Made by a program: the position numbers and the translations under genes
Assembly: GCA_041650035.1 (NCBI GenBank)
Contig: JBAZLY010000025.1
Span: 1 to 18,181 of the forward strand
Source: JAQUQI01 sp041650035
GTDB lineage: Bacteria; Omnitrophota; Gorgyraeia; JABMRG01
Reading direction: 5' to 3'
Length of the DNA: 18,181 nucleotides
Notes under the pieces: model-generated
What the model was told of the DNA's origin: nothing
What the model saw: only the letters and a program-made list of their open reading frames with translations
Databases searched by the model: none
Shown: positions 1 to 6,361 of the stretch, piece after piece
Position numbering within the stretch: position 1 is the first letter of the stretch
Layout: each line of letters starts with the position of its first letter

Positions 1-5
1 CTTTG

Positions 6-96
6 ACGCACGGGCCATAAGCCTGTAACTAATCCTGGCGGGGACAGCCCGGCCATCGGAGACAATATTTAGGCCCGCGCGTATATGAGGATCAGC
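6..96 (+). promoter_or_regulatory. Candidate structured 5' leader (riboswitch-like), unidentified class
   Basis: Seen: 6-16 pairs with 72-82 (ten Watson-Crick pairs, one A10/C78 mismatch), closing a domain that contains a second hairpin, 33-43 with 48-60 (ten pairs, G40/G51 mismatch, two-base bulge 56-57, loop ACAG). The 3' strand of the closing stem overlaps 77-84, which can instead pair with 97-103 (seven pairs, bulged G81). That alternative would disrupt both the closing stem and the terminator that follows. Shared use of one strand by an aptamer stem and an antiterminator is typical of transcriptional OFF riboswitches. I compared it from memory with TPP, FMN, SAM, cobalamin, glycine, ykkC-type, GEMM and T-box consensus sequences and recognised none. 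The 5' end may lie outside the window. Confidence 0.45.
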
Positions 97-127
97 ATAG
101 CGCATCAGGCGCTATTTTTATATTTTT
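97..127 (+). terminator. Intrinsic terminator/attenuator upstream of the DRE-TIM synthase gene
   Basis: A perfect 7-bp stem, ATAGCGC (97-103) with GCGCTAT (109-115), a 5-nt loop ATCAG, then TTTTATATTTTT (116-127). This is a textbook intrinsic terminator. It ends only 7 bases before the ribosome binding site GGAGG (135-139) of the next gene, so it lies in that gene's leader. It may end an upstream transcript, act as an attenuator for the downstream gene, or both. Confidence 0.7.
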
Positions 128-145
128 ACGTATTGGAGGCGAGAG

Positions 146-1393
146 ATGAAAAAAAACAGAAAAGAATCAATTATCAGGATTATCGATGTAACCAACAGGG
201 ACGGGGTGCAGACCTCGCGTATTTGCCTGTCAAAACTTCAAAAAACAATGATAAATATCTATCTCAACGAGATGGGTGTTTATCAAAGCGAATTCGGTTT
301 TCCGGTTACGCGTCATGAGACAAATTATTTAAACGCCAATATGGACCTTGTAAAGTCCGGTATTTTAAAGCCCATACGTTTAAGCGGCTGGATAAGGGCT
401 ATAGCCCCTGATGTTGAAGAGGCGGTGAAGCAGACTATGGTAGAGCACCTGAATATCTCTATTTCCACATCCGAGCAGATGATGCGGGGCAAGTTTATGG
501 GCAAGAAATCAGGAGATGACATAATAACGATGATGGTTGAGGCCTTGAGGCTTGCCAGGGAGAAGGGTATAAAAACCGTGGGTGTTAACGCCGAGGATGC
601 CTCAAGGTCGCAATTGGATTATTTGGTGAAATTTGCCAAGGCTGCCAAGGATAACGGCGCGGACAGGATAAGGTATTGCGATACACTGGGATACGATGAT
701 CCTTTCAGCATATACAACAGGATATACTATATAGCCGATAAGGTTGATATTCCGATAGAACTTCATTGCCATAATGACTTGGGGCTTGTTGTGGCCAATT
801 CAATAGCAGGTGCTAAGGCTGCCATAGACGCCGGTGTTGACGCGTATATAAATACCACGGTTAACGGTTTTGGAGAAAGGGCGGGCAACGCTGACCTGGT
901 ATCGGTGATATTAGCCGTAAAATATGCCAGCGGGCTGAAAGGCAAGTATAAGATAGACAGCAATATTGATCTGTCGAGATCATGGAAGATCGCCAAATAC
1001 GCGTCATACGCCTTTAATGTACCTATACCGATAAATCAACCGGGTGTGGGCGCTAATGCCTTCGCGCATGAGTCTGGCATACACGCCGACGGCGCTTTAA
1101 AAGACAGGCGTAACTATGAATTGTATGATTATGAGGAACTGGGCAGGGGGGAACCCGAGATAATCGATACAGGCAGGCAGATTACCGCGGGAGAATACAG
1201 CGGTATCAAGGGTTTCAGGAATGTCTATGATAAACTTGAAGTAAAGTTCAAGGACGACAAAGAGGCCGCAGAGATACTTGAGCTTGTAAGATATGCCAAT
1301 GTCCATAACCAGAAACCGCTGGTTGAGGATGAGCTGAAGTTTGTCGCCAGTTATCCGGACATTGCCCGTAAAATCTTTACAATGAAGCCGTAA
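146..1393 (+). CDS. Homocitrate synthase / 2-isopropylmalate synthase family protein (DRE-TIM metallolyase)
   Basis: The family condenses acetyl-CoA with a 2-oxo acid in a TIM barrel that binds a divalent metal. Seen: an N-terminal signature DVTNRDGVQ (residues 14-22) keeping the catalytic Arg-Asp pair and Gln; an EDASRS strand; CDTLGYDDPF; the metal-binding HCHNDLGLVVANS (from His207); NTTVNGFGERAGNADL; and HESGIHADGALKDRRNYELY near residue 310. The barrel segments (EDASR, NTTVNGFGERAGNA) most resemble NifV-type homocitrate synthases. At 415 residues it lacks the C-terminal leucine-sensing domain of classical LeuA (about 510 residues). No nif, leu or lysine-pathway genes are nearby, so the 2-oxo-acid substrate (2-oxoglutarate, 2-oxoisovalerate, pyruvate or oxaloacetate) is open. 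The ATG has GGAGG six bases upstream. It follows a structured leader and terminator, suggesting transcriptional control. Confidence 0.85.
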   Translation: MKKNRKESIIRIIDVTNRDGVQTSRICLSKLQKTMINIYLNEMGVYQSEFGFPVTRHETNYLNANMDLVKSGILKPIRLSGWIRAIAPDVEEAVKQTMVEHLNISISTSEQMMRGKFMGKKSGDDIITMMVEALRLAREKGIKTVGVNAEDASRSQLDYLVKFAKAAKDNGADRIRYCDTLGYDDPFSIYNRIYYIADKVDIPIELHCHNDLGLVVANSIAGAKAAIDAGVDAYINTTVNGFGERAGNADLVSVILAVKYASGLKGKYKIDSNIDLSRSWKIAKYASYAFNVPIPINQPGVGANAFAHESGIHADGALKDRRNYELYDYEELGRGEPEIIDTGRQITAGEYSGIKGFRNVYDKLEVKFKDDKEAAEILELVRYANVHNQKPLVEDELKFVASYPDIARKIFTMKP

Positions 1394-1501
1394 CGCGTTT
1401 CGCGGGTTGTTTTTAAAATTATTCTTGGGTGTGTTTTTTAAAGCCTGAACGACATTGTTTTTTAGGATTTGCTGACCGCAATAAGATAAGAAAGGGAATA
1501 T
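1394..1501 (+). other. Intergenic gap with weak terminator-like hairpin
   Basis: Directly after the synthase stop codon, CGCG-TTT-CGCG (1394-1404) forms a short 4-bp hairpin followed by a T-rich run (1407-1414). It is a weak terminator at best. The remaining sequence is AT-rich up to the purA ribosome binding site (GGGAA, from 1494). I could not place a convincing -35/-10 pair; TAAGAT at 1482-1487 is only a possible -10. Confidence 0.3.
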
Positions 1502-2779
1502 ATGCCAAGCACGGTTGTGATAGGGGCCCAGTGGGGTGATGAAGGTAAGGGCAAGATCATAGATATATTTTCAAAAGACTATGATTACATAGTCCGTTAT
1601 CAAGGTGGTAATAATGCCGGGCACACGGTTGTTATCGGAGGGGAATGCTTTGTCCTGCATCTTATCCCTTCAGGCATACTGCATAAGGGTAAATACTGTG
1701 TTATAGGAAACGGTGTTGTGGTAAACCCTGTAGCCCTGATAGAGGAGATAGATAAACTAAAGGCCCGCGGCATAAATGTAAACGGTAAGTTACTGATAAG
1801 CGAACAGGCGCACATCATATTTCCTTATCACTGGAAGATAGACGAGTTGCGTGAGATCGCCAAGGGCAAAGGTAAGATAGGGACTACAAAGCGCGGGATA
1901 GGGCCTTGCTACACGGATAAAGTGACCCGCTGCGGTATTAGGATGATAGACCTTTTAAACGACAAGCTATTTGCCCAAAAGCTTAAGTATAATCTTCGCG
2001 AAAAAAATGCCGTGTTAAAGAATGTTTACGGTTTTAGGGGCTACTCGTTTTCCTCCCTTTATGACGAATATATGGGCTATCGTAAAAAAATCGGCTGTTA
2101 TATAGCAGACACAGCGATTATCATTAATAAGGCCCTGGACAAAGGCAAAAAGGTCCTATTTGAAGGCGCGCAAGGGACATTACTTGACGTGGATTTCGGC
2201 ACATACCCTTATGTAACCTCTTCTAATTCCACGGCCGGCGGCGCGTGCACCGGCACGGGGGTAGGGCCTTCGAGGATCGGCAATGTCATCGGCGTAGTCA
2301 AGGCGTATACCACGCGTGTGGGTGAGGGGCCTTTCCCAACGGAATTCTCCAGCAGGCTTATGAAACAGATAAGAGACAAGGGCAATGAATTTGGTGCTAC
2401 TACCGGCAGGCCAAGGCGTTGCGGGTGGTTTGACGCCCCGCTTGTCAGGCATGCCGTTATGGTGAACGGCATAAAGGAGATAATTGTCACGAAGCTCGAT
2501 GTCCTGGATGAGCTTGAATGTATAGAGGTGTGCGTAGGATACAGGCATAAGTCAAGGATGTACGAGACATTCCCTTCCGACACCCAGGTGCTGTTTAATG
2601 TAAGGCCCGTGTATGAGACATTACCCGGGTGGAGATGTGACACGTCAGGGATAAAGAGTTATGATAAGCTTCCGCGTCCTGCAAAAAATTATTTAAAAAA
2701 ACTGTCCCGTATCACAGGCGCGAGGATAAGTATGGTATCCGTAGGCTCGGACAGAAAACAGATCCTAAAGGTCAAATAA
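1502..2779 (+). CDS. purA: Adenylosuccinate synthetase
   Basis: PurA joins IMP and aspartate using GTP to give adenylosuccinate, the first committed step from IMP to AMP, in the cytoplasm. At 425 residues it is full length for the family. Seen in order: the P-loop-like GQWGDEGKGKIID at the N-terminus; NAGHTVV; GTTKRGIGPCYTDK; FEGAQGTLLDVDFGTYPYVT; GVGPSRI; VGEGPFPTE; TTGRPRRCGWFD; and the guanine-recognition segment TKLDVLDELE. These are the conserved IMP-, GTP- and aspartate-binding blocks of PurA. The ATG is preceded by AAAGGGAA about five bases upstream. Its TAA shares one base with the next gene's ATG, so the two are probably co-transcribed and coupled. No anomalies seen. Confidence 0.97.
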   Translation: MPSTVVIGAQWGDEGKGKIIDIFSKDYDYIVRYQGGNNAGHTVVIGGECFVLHLIPSGILHKGKYCVIGNGVVVNPVALIEEIDKLKARGINVNGKLLISEQAHIIFPYHWKIDELREIAKGKGKIGTTKRGIGPCYTDKVTRCGIRMIDLLNDKLFAQKLKYNLREKNAVLKNVYGFRGYSFSSLYDEYMGYRKKIGCYIADTAIIINKALDKGKKVLFEGAQGTLLDVDFGTYPYVTSSNSTAGGACTGTGVGPSRIGNVIGVVKAYTTRVGEGPFPTEFSSRLMKQIRDKGNEFGATTGRPRRCGWFDAPLVRHAVMVNGIKEIIVTKLDVLDELECIEVCVGYRHKSRMYETFPSDTQVLFNVRPVYETLPGWRCDTSGIKSYDKLPRPAKNYLKKLSRITGARISMVSVGSDRKQILKVK

Positions 2780-3375
2780 TGTATCCTATGATCTCCCGAG
2801 CCAATCATATATTATTTACCGTTATTCGATTCTTATGTATTTCGGTTTTTATACTGCTTGTTTTGCCAACCTTTGCCGATAGCCAGGATGAGGCGCGGGA
2901 ATATAAGGCTTGGGTATCAGGCGGGCTTCCCGAAGATTGTGTCCCGGAAGGTGCTTGGTATTGGGATGATAAGGTCTTGTGTGCCGGGGCAATGTCTCAT
3001 ATGCAATATGCCGCCGCAGGTATAGATAAGCGTTCATTCAGGATAAATGGGCCTTTGGCAATTAATGCTGATTCATCCGTGGTCCAGTACGTGTATATTG
3101 ATCCTCAAGGCGTGCCTGACGGCATTATGATAAAACTATTTCTCGCTTCGGGTGACGCCATGTCTTTTTACTGGGAAGGTTATGAAGAGGCGTTTGTGAT
3201 TTTGGACGAATATATAAACGCCTGGTATATGGATTTTATGCCGGAGGCGGGTAAATGGGTAAGATTGGTCATTGATTTTAACGAACTTGATATGTCTAAG
3301 GCCGGGGTTACGGGTATTGAATATATAGTAAGTAATGGCAGGGTTTGGTGGGGCCAAACCCTTGTGTCGGTTTAA
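2779..3375 (+). CDS. Secreted beta-sandwich-like protein of unknown function
   Basis: A 198-residue protein with a typical signal peptide: basic start, hydrophobic core (FLCISVFILLVLP) and likely cleavage after TFA near residue 33. The mature part is one compact beta-rich domain with the pattern LPEDCVPEGAWYW, then GAMSH, RSF, VQYVYIDPQGVPDGIMIKL, FYWEGYEEA, GKWVRLVIDFNELDM, TGIEYIVSNGRVWWGQT. From memory, this spacing (LP..G.W.W, SH, YVY.DP, AYWG-like, GKWVRL, TGI...GRVWW) resembles a carbohydrate-binding-like sandwich domain that recurs in large extracellular proteins; here it stands alone. That similarity is inference. Start is ATG 2779, overlapping the purA stop by one base, with AAAGG (from 2767) upstream; ATG 2788 is an alternative. 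Probably periplasmic or surface located. Confidence 0.75.
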   Translation: MYPMISRANHILFTVIRFLCISVFILLVLPTFADSQDEAREYKAWVSGGLPEDCVPEGAWYWDDKVLCAGAMSHMQYAAAGIDKRSFRINGPLAINADSSVVQYVYIDPQGVPDGIMIKLFLASGDAMSFYWEGYEEAFVILDEYINAWYMDFMPEAGKWVRLVIDFNELDMSKAGVTGIEYIVSNGRVWWGQTLVSV

Positions 3376-3409
3376 ACGTGTAATGGTTAAAAGACAAGGA
3401 GATATGTAG

Positions 3410-3490
3410 ATGCCTAAGAGAAAAAGAAAAGGCAAATTACAGTGGAGAAGTAAAAAGGCCAACAAAGGGACTAAACCCTGTTGCGGTTGA
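3410..3490 (+). CDS. 26-residue highly basic peptide, unrecognised
   Basis: ATG at 3410, eight bases after a strong ribosome binding site AAGGAG (3396-3401); stop TGA at 3488-3490. The peptide begins MPKRKRKGKLQWRSKK and ends in a PCCG tail. Eleven of its 26 residues are Lys or Arg, with one Trp and a terminal Cys pair. The composition looks like a nucleic-acid-binding or ribosome-associated micro-protein (inference); it matches no ribosomal protein I know, including Thx. It sits between the secreted-protein gene and the lipoprotein gene. A start-stop pair ATGTAG (3404-3409) lies just before its ATG. It could be a chance ORF, but the spacing and coherent composition argue for expression. Confidence 0.6.
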   Translation: MPKRKRKGKLQWRSKKANKGTKPCCG

Positions 3491-3594
3491 TACGGAATAG
3501 TAATCACGATAAAGCACAGCGGGTCTCTTGCCGGTTTTAAGGCAAAGGAATGGTTTCTATGCGGTTTAATCGTAGATTTTTTTAAACTATCAGG

Positions 3595-3653
3595 CGCGCA
3601 TGTGAAATGGGTACCGTGTCCGGTATCCTTCAAAGGCGCGGGGGTTATTTTTT
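3595..3653 (+). terminator. Hairpin plus U-run in the leader of the OmpA-family lipoprotein gene
   Basis: Inner hairpin GGGTACCG (3609-3616) with CGGTATCC (3621-3628), eight pairs including one G-U, loop TGTC. Outer stem CGCGC (3595-3599) with GCGCG (3636-3640). GGGG and then a T-rich run (3645-3653) follow. The GGGG between stem and T-run is not ideal for termination. The element ends just before the AAGGAGGTG ribosome binding site (3656-3664). The surrounding 3491-3668 stretch shows no clear promoter. Confidence 0.4.
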
Positions 3654-3668
3654 ACAAGGAGGTGTCAA

Positions 3669-4328
3669 ATGAGGGTAAGTGCCTTATTGATCGTGTTTTG
3701 CCTGGTCATGTCTCTCGCGCTTTCAGGTTGTGCCGTCGGTTTTTATAAAGGAAGGCCAAGCGATAAACAGAAGATCGAGGAATTGAAAGATGAGTTGGCC
3801 CGGTTAAGGGAGGCTAAGGCCGCGCTGGATGGCAGATTGCGGGAAGAGATAGATTCCGATAAGGTATCATTGACCATGGACGACAGGGGTATAGTAATCA
3901 CCTTTGTCGCAGAGGTATTGTTTGATTCGGGTAAAGCGGACCTTAAGCCCGAAGGCATGGAAATCTTGAAAAAGATAGCCTATGTGATAAATGAAGAGGC
4001 GGCTGATAACGAGATCGGCATTGAGGGCCATACCGATAATGTGCCTATTAAACATTCGCATTGGAAATCCAATTGGGATCTTTCCACGGCAAGGTCAACG
4101 AGCGTTCTCCATTATCTAATCAGCGATTGTGTTCTTAAACCCGACAACCTCTCTGCCACAGGTTATGGCGAATACAGGCCCGTGAAGTCCAATAGCACCG
4201 TTGAAGGCAGACAGGCGAACAGGAGGGTGGAGATCATAATCAAGCCTGTGCCCGCCGCTAAGGTCTCTTATGGCGGTGCAAAGGGGACAGAATATCGCGC
4301 CGATGAAGGCCTTGAATATGTCAAATAA
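3669..4328 (+). CDS. OmpA/MotB-family peptidoglycan-binding lipoprotein (Pal-like)
   Basis: A 219-residue lipoprotein that probably tethers the outer membrane to peptidoglycan. Seen: an N-terminal lipoprotein signal with lipobox LSGC (Cys21 as the lipidated residue); a charged heptad-like segment at about 33-60 (KIEELKDELARLREAKAAL) predicting a short coiled coil; then an OmpA C-terminal domain from about 65 to 195. That domain contains VLFDSGKADLKPEG, GHTDNVPIK, NWDLSTARS and GRQANRRVEI, where the Asp and Arg of the last two blocks correspond to the diaminopimelate-binding residues of the family. The GHTDNVPI...NWDLS wording is closer to MotB-type domains than to classical Pal. A tail of about 25 residues follows. 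ATG has AAGGAGGTG four bases upstream. Its 3' end overlaps the next gene by 11 bases. No tolB or other tol genes are present. Confidence 0.9.
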   Translation: MRVSALLIVFCLVMSLALSGCAVGFYKGRPSDKQKIEELKDELARLREAKAALDGRLREEIDSDKVSLTMDDRGIVITFVAEVLFDSGKADLKPEGMEILKKIAYVINEEAADNEIGIEGHTDNVPIKHSHWKSNWDLSTARSTSVLHYLISDCVLKPDNLSATGYGEYRPVKSNSTVEGRQANRRVEIIIKPVPAAKVSYGGAKGTEYRADEGLEYVK

Positions 4329-4665
4329 CTTTAAGACGCATATAACCCTGTTAATTATTATTATCGCACTGTCAGTGGCTGTGTTAAAGGCCGGTTCGTA
4401 TTCGAGGCTTGTCAAAAGCGAAAATGCTGATTTAATAAGCCAGCATGATTTATTATTGTCAAAGGTGGAGGCATTGTCCGCGAGGCTTGATGATGTGACA
4501 GCCGGATTAGAGGAGCAAAGCGCCTTTTTAGAAGACGCCAATAACAGTCTCGCGCGTGAAAGGCTTAAAAACGCCCGGCTTATTCAGGATATTGAAAATA
4601 TGAAACAGGCTAATGCTGGCAGTGAAGGCGCAGGCAGTGAGCCAATTTCTGGCGGGATGGTTTAG
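4318..4665 (+). CDS. Small membrane-anchored coiled-coil protein, unknown
   Basis: About 115 residues from ATG 4318: a short polar N-terminus, one hydrophobic segment (ITLLIIIIALSVAVLKAG, about residues 8-25) and then a long charged helical region. Heptad-like stretches (LLLSKVEALSARLDDV, FLEDANNSLARERL) suggest a coiled coil to about residue 98, ending in a Gly/Ser-rich tail. I do not recognise the family. The layout resembles small septation or envelope scaffold proteins, but no motif proves it. ATG 4318 is chosen for GAAGG eight bases upstream and an 11-base overlap with the lipoprotein gene; ATG 4303 and a start at 4270 are possible in the same frame. The adjacent peptidoglycan-binding lipoprotein suggests an envelope role (inference). 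Confidence 0.65.
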   Translation: MSNNFKTHITLLIIIIALSVAVLKAGSYSRLVKSENADLISQHDLLLSKVEALSARLDDVTAGLEEQSAFLEDANNSLARERLKNARLIQDIENMKQANAGSEGAGSEPISGGMV

Positions 4666-4731
4666 GCCGGGATTATTAACGTGTCCGGTTATGCCCGCTT
4701 TTTTAACGGTTTTTTGCCCCGGGAAAGGACA

Positions 4732-5541
4732 ATGGTTGAGCCCGGCCCCGGCAGTGATCATGATGTAATAGAGCCCCGCGGCGCATACTATCGCGGAAAA
4801 CCGGTATTATCAAATACGGCGCGCATGATTGAAAAAAACAGGCTTCCAAAACATATTGCAATAATAATGGATGGTAATGGCAGATGGGCGCGTAAACGGC
4901 ATCTGCCGCATGCCTTTGGTCATCGTCAGGGCGCTAAAGGCGTTGACGTTATCACCCAATATTGCGCCAGGTTAGGTGTTGAGGCGCTTACCCTCTATAG
5001 CTTTTCAGCTGAAAATTGGAAGCGCCCGCCCGAGGAGATCAACGCACTGATGAAATTGCTGCGCAGATATCTCCAGGATAAATACAAGAAATTACAGGAC
5101 AATGATATCAGGCTTAATGCTATCGGCAGGCTTGATGCCCTGCCCGGAGAGGTCAGGTCAGTTCTTTTTGATGTTATAAAAAAAACATCCGGGAATAAAA
5201 GAATGGTCTTAACGCTCGCCCTCAATTACGGGGGCAGGCAGGAGATCACGGATGCCGCGCGTGCGCTTGCCGAAGATGTTAGAGACCTCCGCGTAGCGCT
5301 TGAAGATATAAATGAAAGTTTTTTTGCGGATTATCTGTACACTAAAGGCCTGCCCGAGATAGACCTCTTAATAAGGACAAGCGGGGAATTCAGATTGAGT
5401 AATTTTTTGTTATGGCAATTATCGTACGCGGAGATAATTGTAACGAGGACCCTTTGGCCCGATTTTAGCACGGGGGATCTTGACGATGCCCTTTGCCAGT
5501 ATCGAAAAAGGGACAGGCGTTTTGGGGGAAGGGCATGTTGA
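4732..5541 (+). CDS. uppS: Undecaprenyl diphosphate synthase (cis-prenyltransferase)
   Basis: UppS extends farnesyl diphosphate with isopentenyl diphosphate to the C55 carrier needed for peptidoglycan and surface polysaccharides; it acts at the inner face of the membrane. Seen: IAIIMDGNGRWARKR with the catalytic Asp, GHRQGAKG, TLYSFSAENWKRP, LNYGGRQEI, LLIRTSGEFRLSNFLLWQ (the two diphosphate-binding Arg residues) and LWPDF. The C-terminus RDRRFGGR is typical. The start is uncertain: the frame is open from GTG 4681; ATG 4732 has AAAGGA only two bases upstream; ATG 4825 (MIEKNRLPKHIA) gives the family's usual N-terminus and about 238 residues but has no ribosome binding site. The extra N-terminal residues are low in recognisable features. 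It overlaps cdsA by seven bases. Confidence 0.93.
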   Translation: MVEPGPGSDHDVIEPRGAYYRGKPVLSNTARMIEKNRLPKHIAIIMDGNGRWARKRHLPHAFGHRQGAKGVDVITQYCARLGVEALTLYSFSAENWKRPPEEINALMKLLRRYLQDKYKKLQDNDIRLNAIGRLDALPGEVRSVLFDVIKKTSGNKRMVLTLALNYGGRQEITDAARALAEDVRDLRVALEDINESFFADYLYTKGLPEIDLLIRTSGEFRLSNFLLWQLSYAEIIVTRTLWPDFSTGDLDDALCQYRKRDRRFGGRAC

Positions 5542-6353
5542 AATTCAGGCTGTTTGGTTCCTTGCTGTGGGCGCTTTGTCTATGGGTAGTGATATTTGTA
5601 GCGCCTGTATGGTTATTCGCGTTTTCGGTGACAATTGTAATAGGGTTTGGGCTTTACGAATTTTATGCCATGGTTTCAAAAAAAGGCATATTGGTTTATA
5701 GGTATTTTGGCGTTATCACAGGTTGTATGATACCCCTTACTGCCTATATGCAACTGGCACCGACTGCTGAAATGGAATTTATACTAATGGCAACCGTGTG
5801 CCTTTGCGTATTCTTTCTTCAGCTTACGAGGCGCAATACCGAACAGGCGCTTATAGGTATTGCCACAACGATATTGGGCATATTCTATGTCAGCTGGTTG
5901 TTTTCTTATATTATTAAACTGCGGGTCATGCCTCCGCTCAATATGGACGGCAGGCTGGTTGTATTATTCTTGATCATTATTACCAAGTCCGGAGACATAG
6001 GTGCCTATGCCATAGGAACGCGTTTTGGCAGGCATCAGCTCATACCCCGGATAAGCCCCAAAAAAACTATAGAAGGTACCGCGTCAGGACTGGTTATCAG
6101 CTTTTTGACAGCGTTTTTTTTAAGATGGATGCTGCCGGCGGTATCCTTGGGGCATATCCTTGTAATCGGGTTTTTATTAAGCCTTACAGCCCAGGTTGGC
6201 GATCTGTCTGAATCGCTGATAAAAAGGGATTGTAAGGTCAAGGACTCCGGCGCCCTGTGGCCTGGTTTGGGCGGTATGCTGGATATGATAGACAGTATTA
6301 TCTTTACAGCGCCAATACTTTATTTTTATTTAAGGCTTATTCCGTTCAGATAG
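5535..6353 (+). CDS. cdsA: Phosphatidate cytidylyltransferase (CDP-diglyceride synthase)
   Basis: CdsA converts phosphatidic acid and CTP to CDP-diacylglycerol, the precursor of bacterial phospholipids, in the inner membrane. About 272 residues with repeated hydrophobic segments, consistent with a multi-pass protein. The signature sits at about residues 227-254: SLIKRDCKVKDSGALWPGLG, then GMLDMIDS; upstream is ISPKKTIEGTASGL. It keeps the KR, KDSG, GG and both Asp positions. The usual PGHGG...LDR is here PGLGG...LDM, so the His and Arg are replaced. ATG 5535 is chosen over the upstream start at 5493 because it follows a G-rich ribosome binding site (5524-5533) and overlaps the uppS stop, as expected for coupling. 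Full length, likely active. Confidence 0.93.
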   Translation: MLKFRLFGSLLWALCLWVVIFVAPVWLFAFSVTIVIGFGLYEFYAMVSKKGILVYRYFGVITGCMIPLTAYMQLAPTAEMEFILMATVCLCVFFLQLTRRNTEQALIGIATTILGIFYVSWLFSYIIKLRVMPPLNMDGRLVVLFLIIITKSGDIGAYAIGTRFGRHQLIPRISPKKTIEGTASGLVISFLTAFFLRWMLPAVSLGHILVIGFLLSLTAQVGDLSESLIKRDCKVKDSGALWPGLGGMLDMIDSIIFTAPILYFYLRLIPFR

Positions 6354-6361
6354 AGCATACT

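Noticed and set aside
3..31. TTGACG-17-TAACTA as a promoter at the left edge
   Set aside because: The -10 is poor, and the sequence forms the 5' strand of the leader stem, so transcription probably starts further upstream.
85..318. Short ORF overlapping the leader and the synthase start
   Set aside because: It runs out of frame through the synthase gene, has no ribosome binding site, and has no leader-peptide run of a regulatory amino acid.
2180..2643. Long minus-strand ORFs across purA
   Set aside because: Shadows of the purA codon pattern; the PurA motifs on the plus strand explain the region fully.
3136..3633. 165-codon minus-strand ORF
   Set aside because: It is antisense to the signal-peptide gene and the small basic ORF, with no domain, no plausible start context and no other minus-strand genes.
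3488..3748. Frame stays open about 86 codons after the small ORF's TGA; selenocysteine or readthrough extension considered
   Set aside because: The hairpin at 3528-3545 is farther from the TGA than a bacterial SECIS normally lies, the extension runs into the lipoprotein gene out of frame, and the extended product matches nothing I recognise. Conservation would be needed to revive it.
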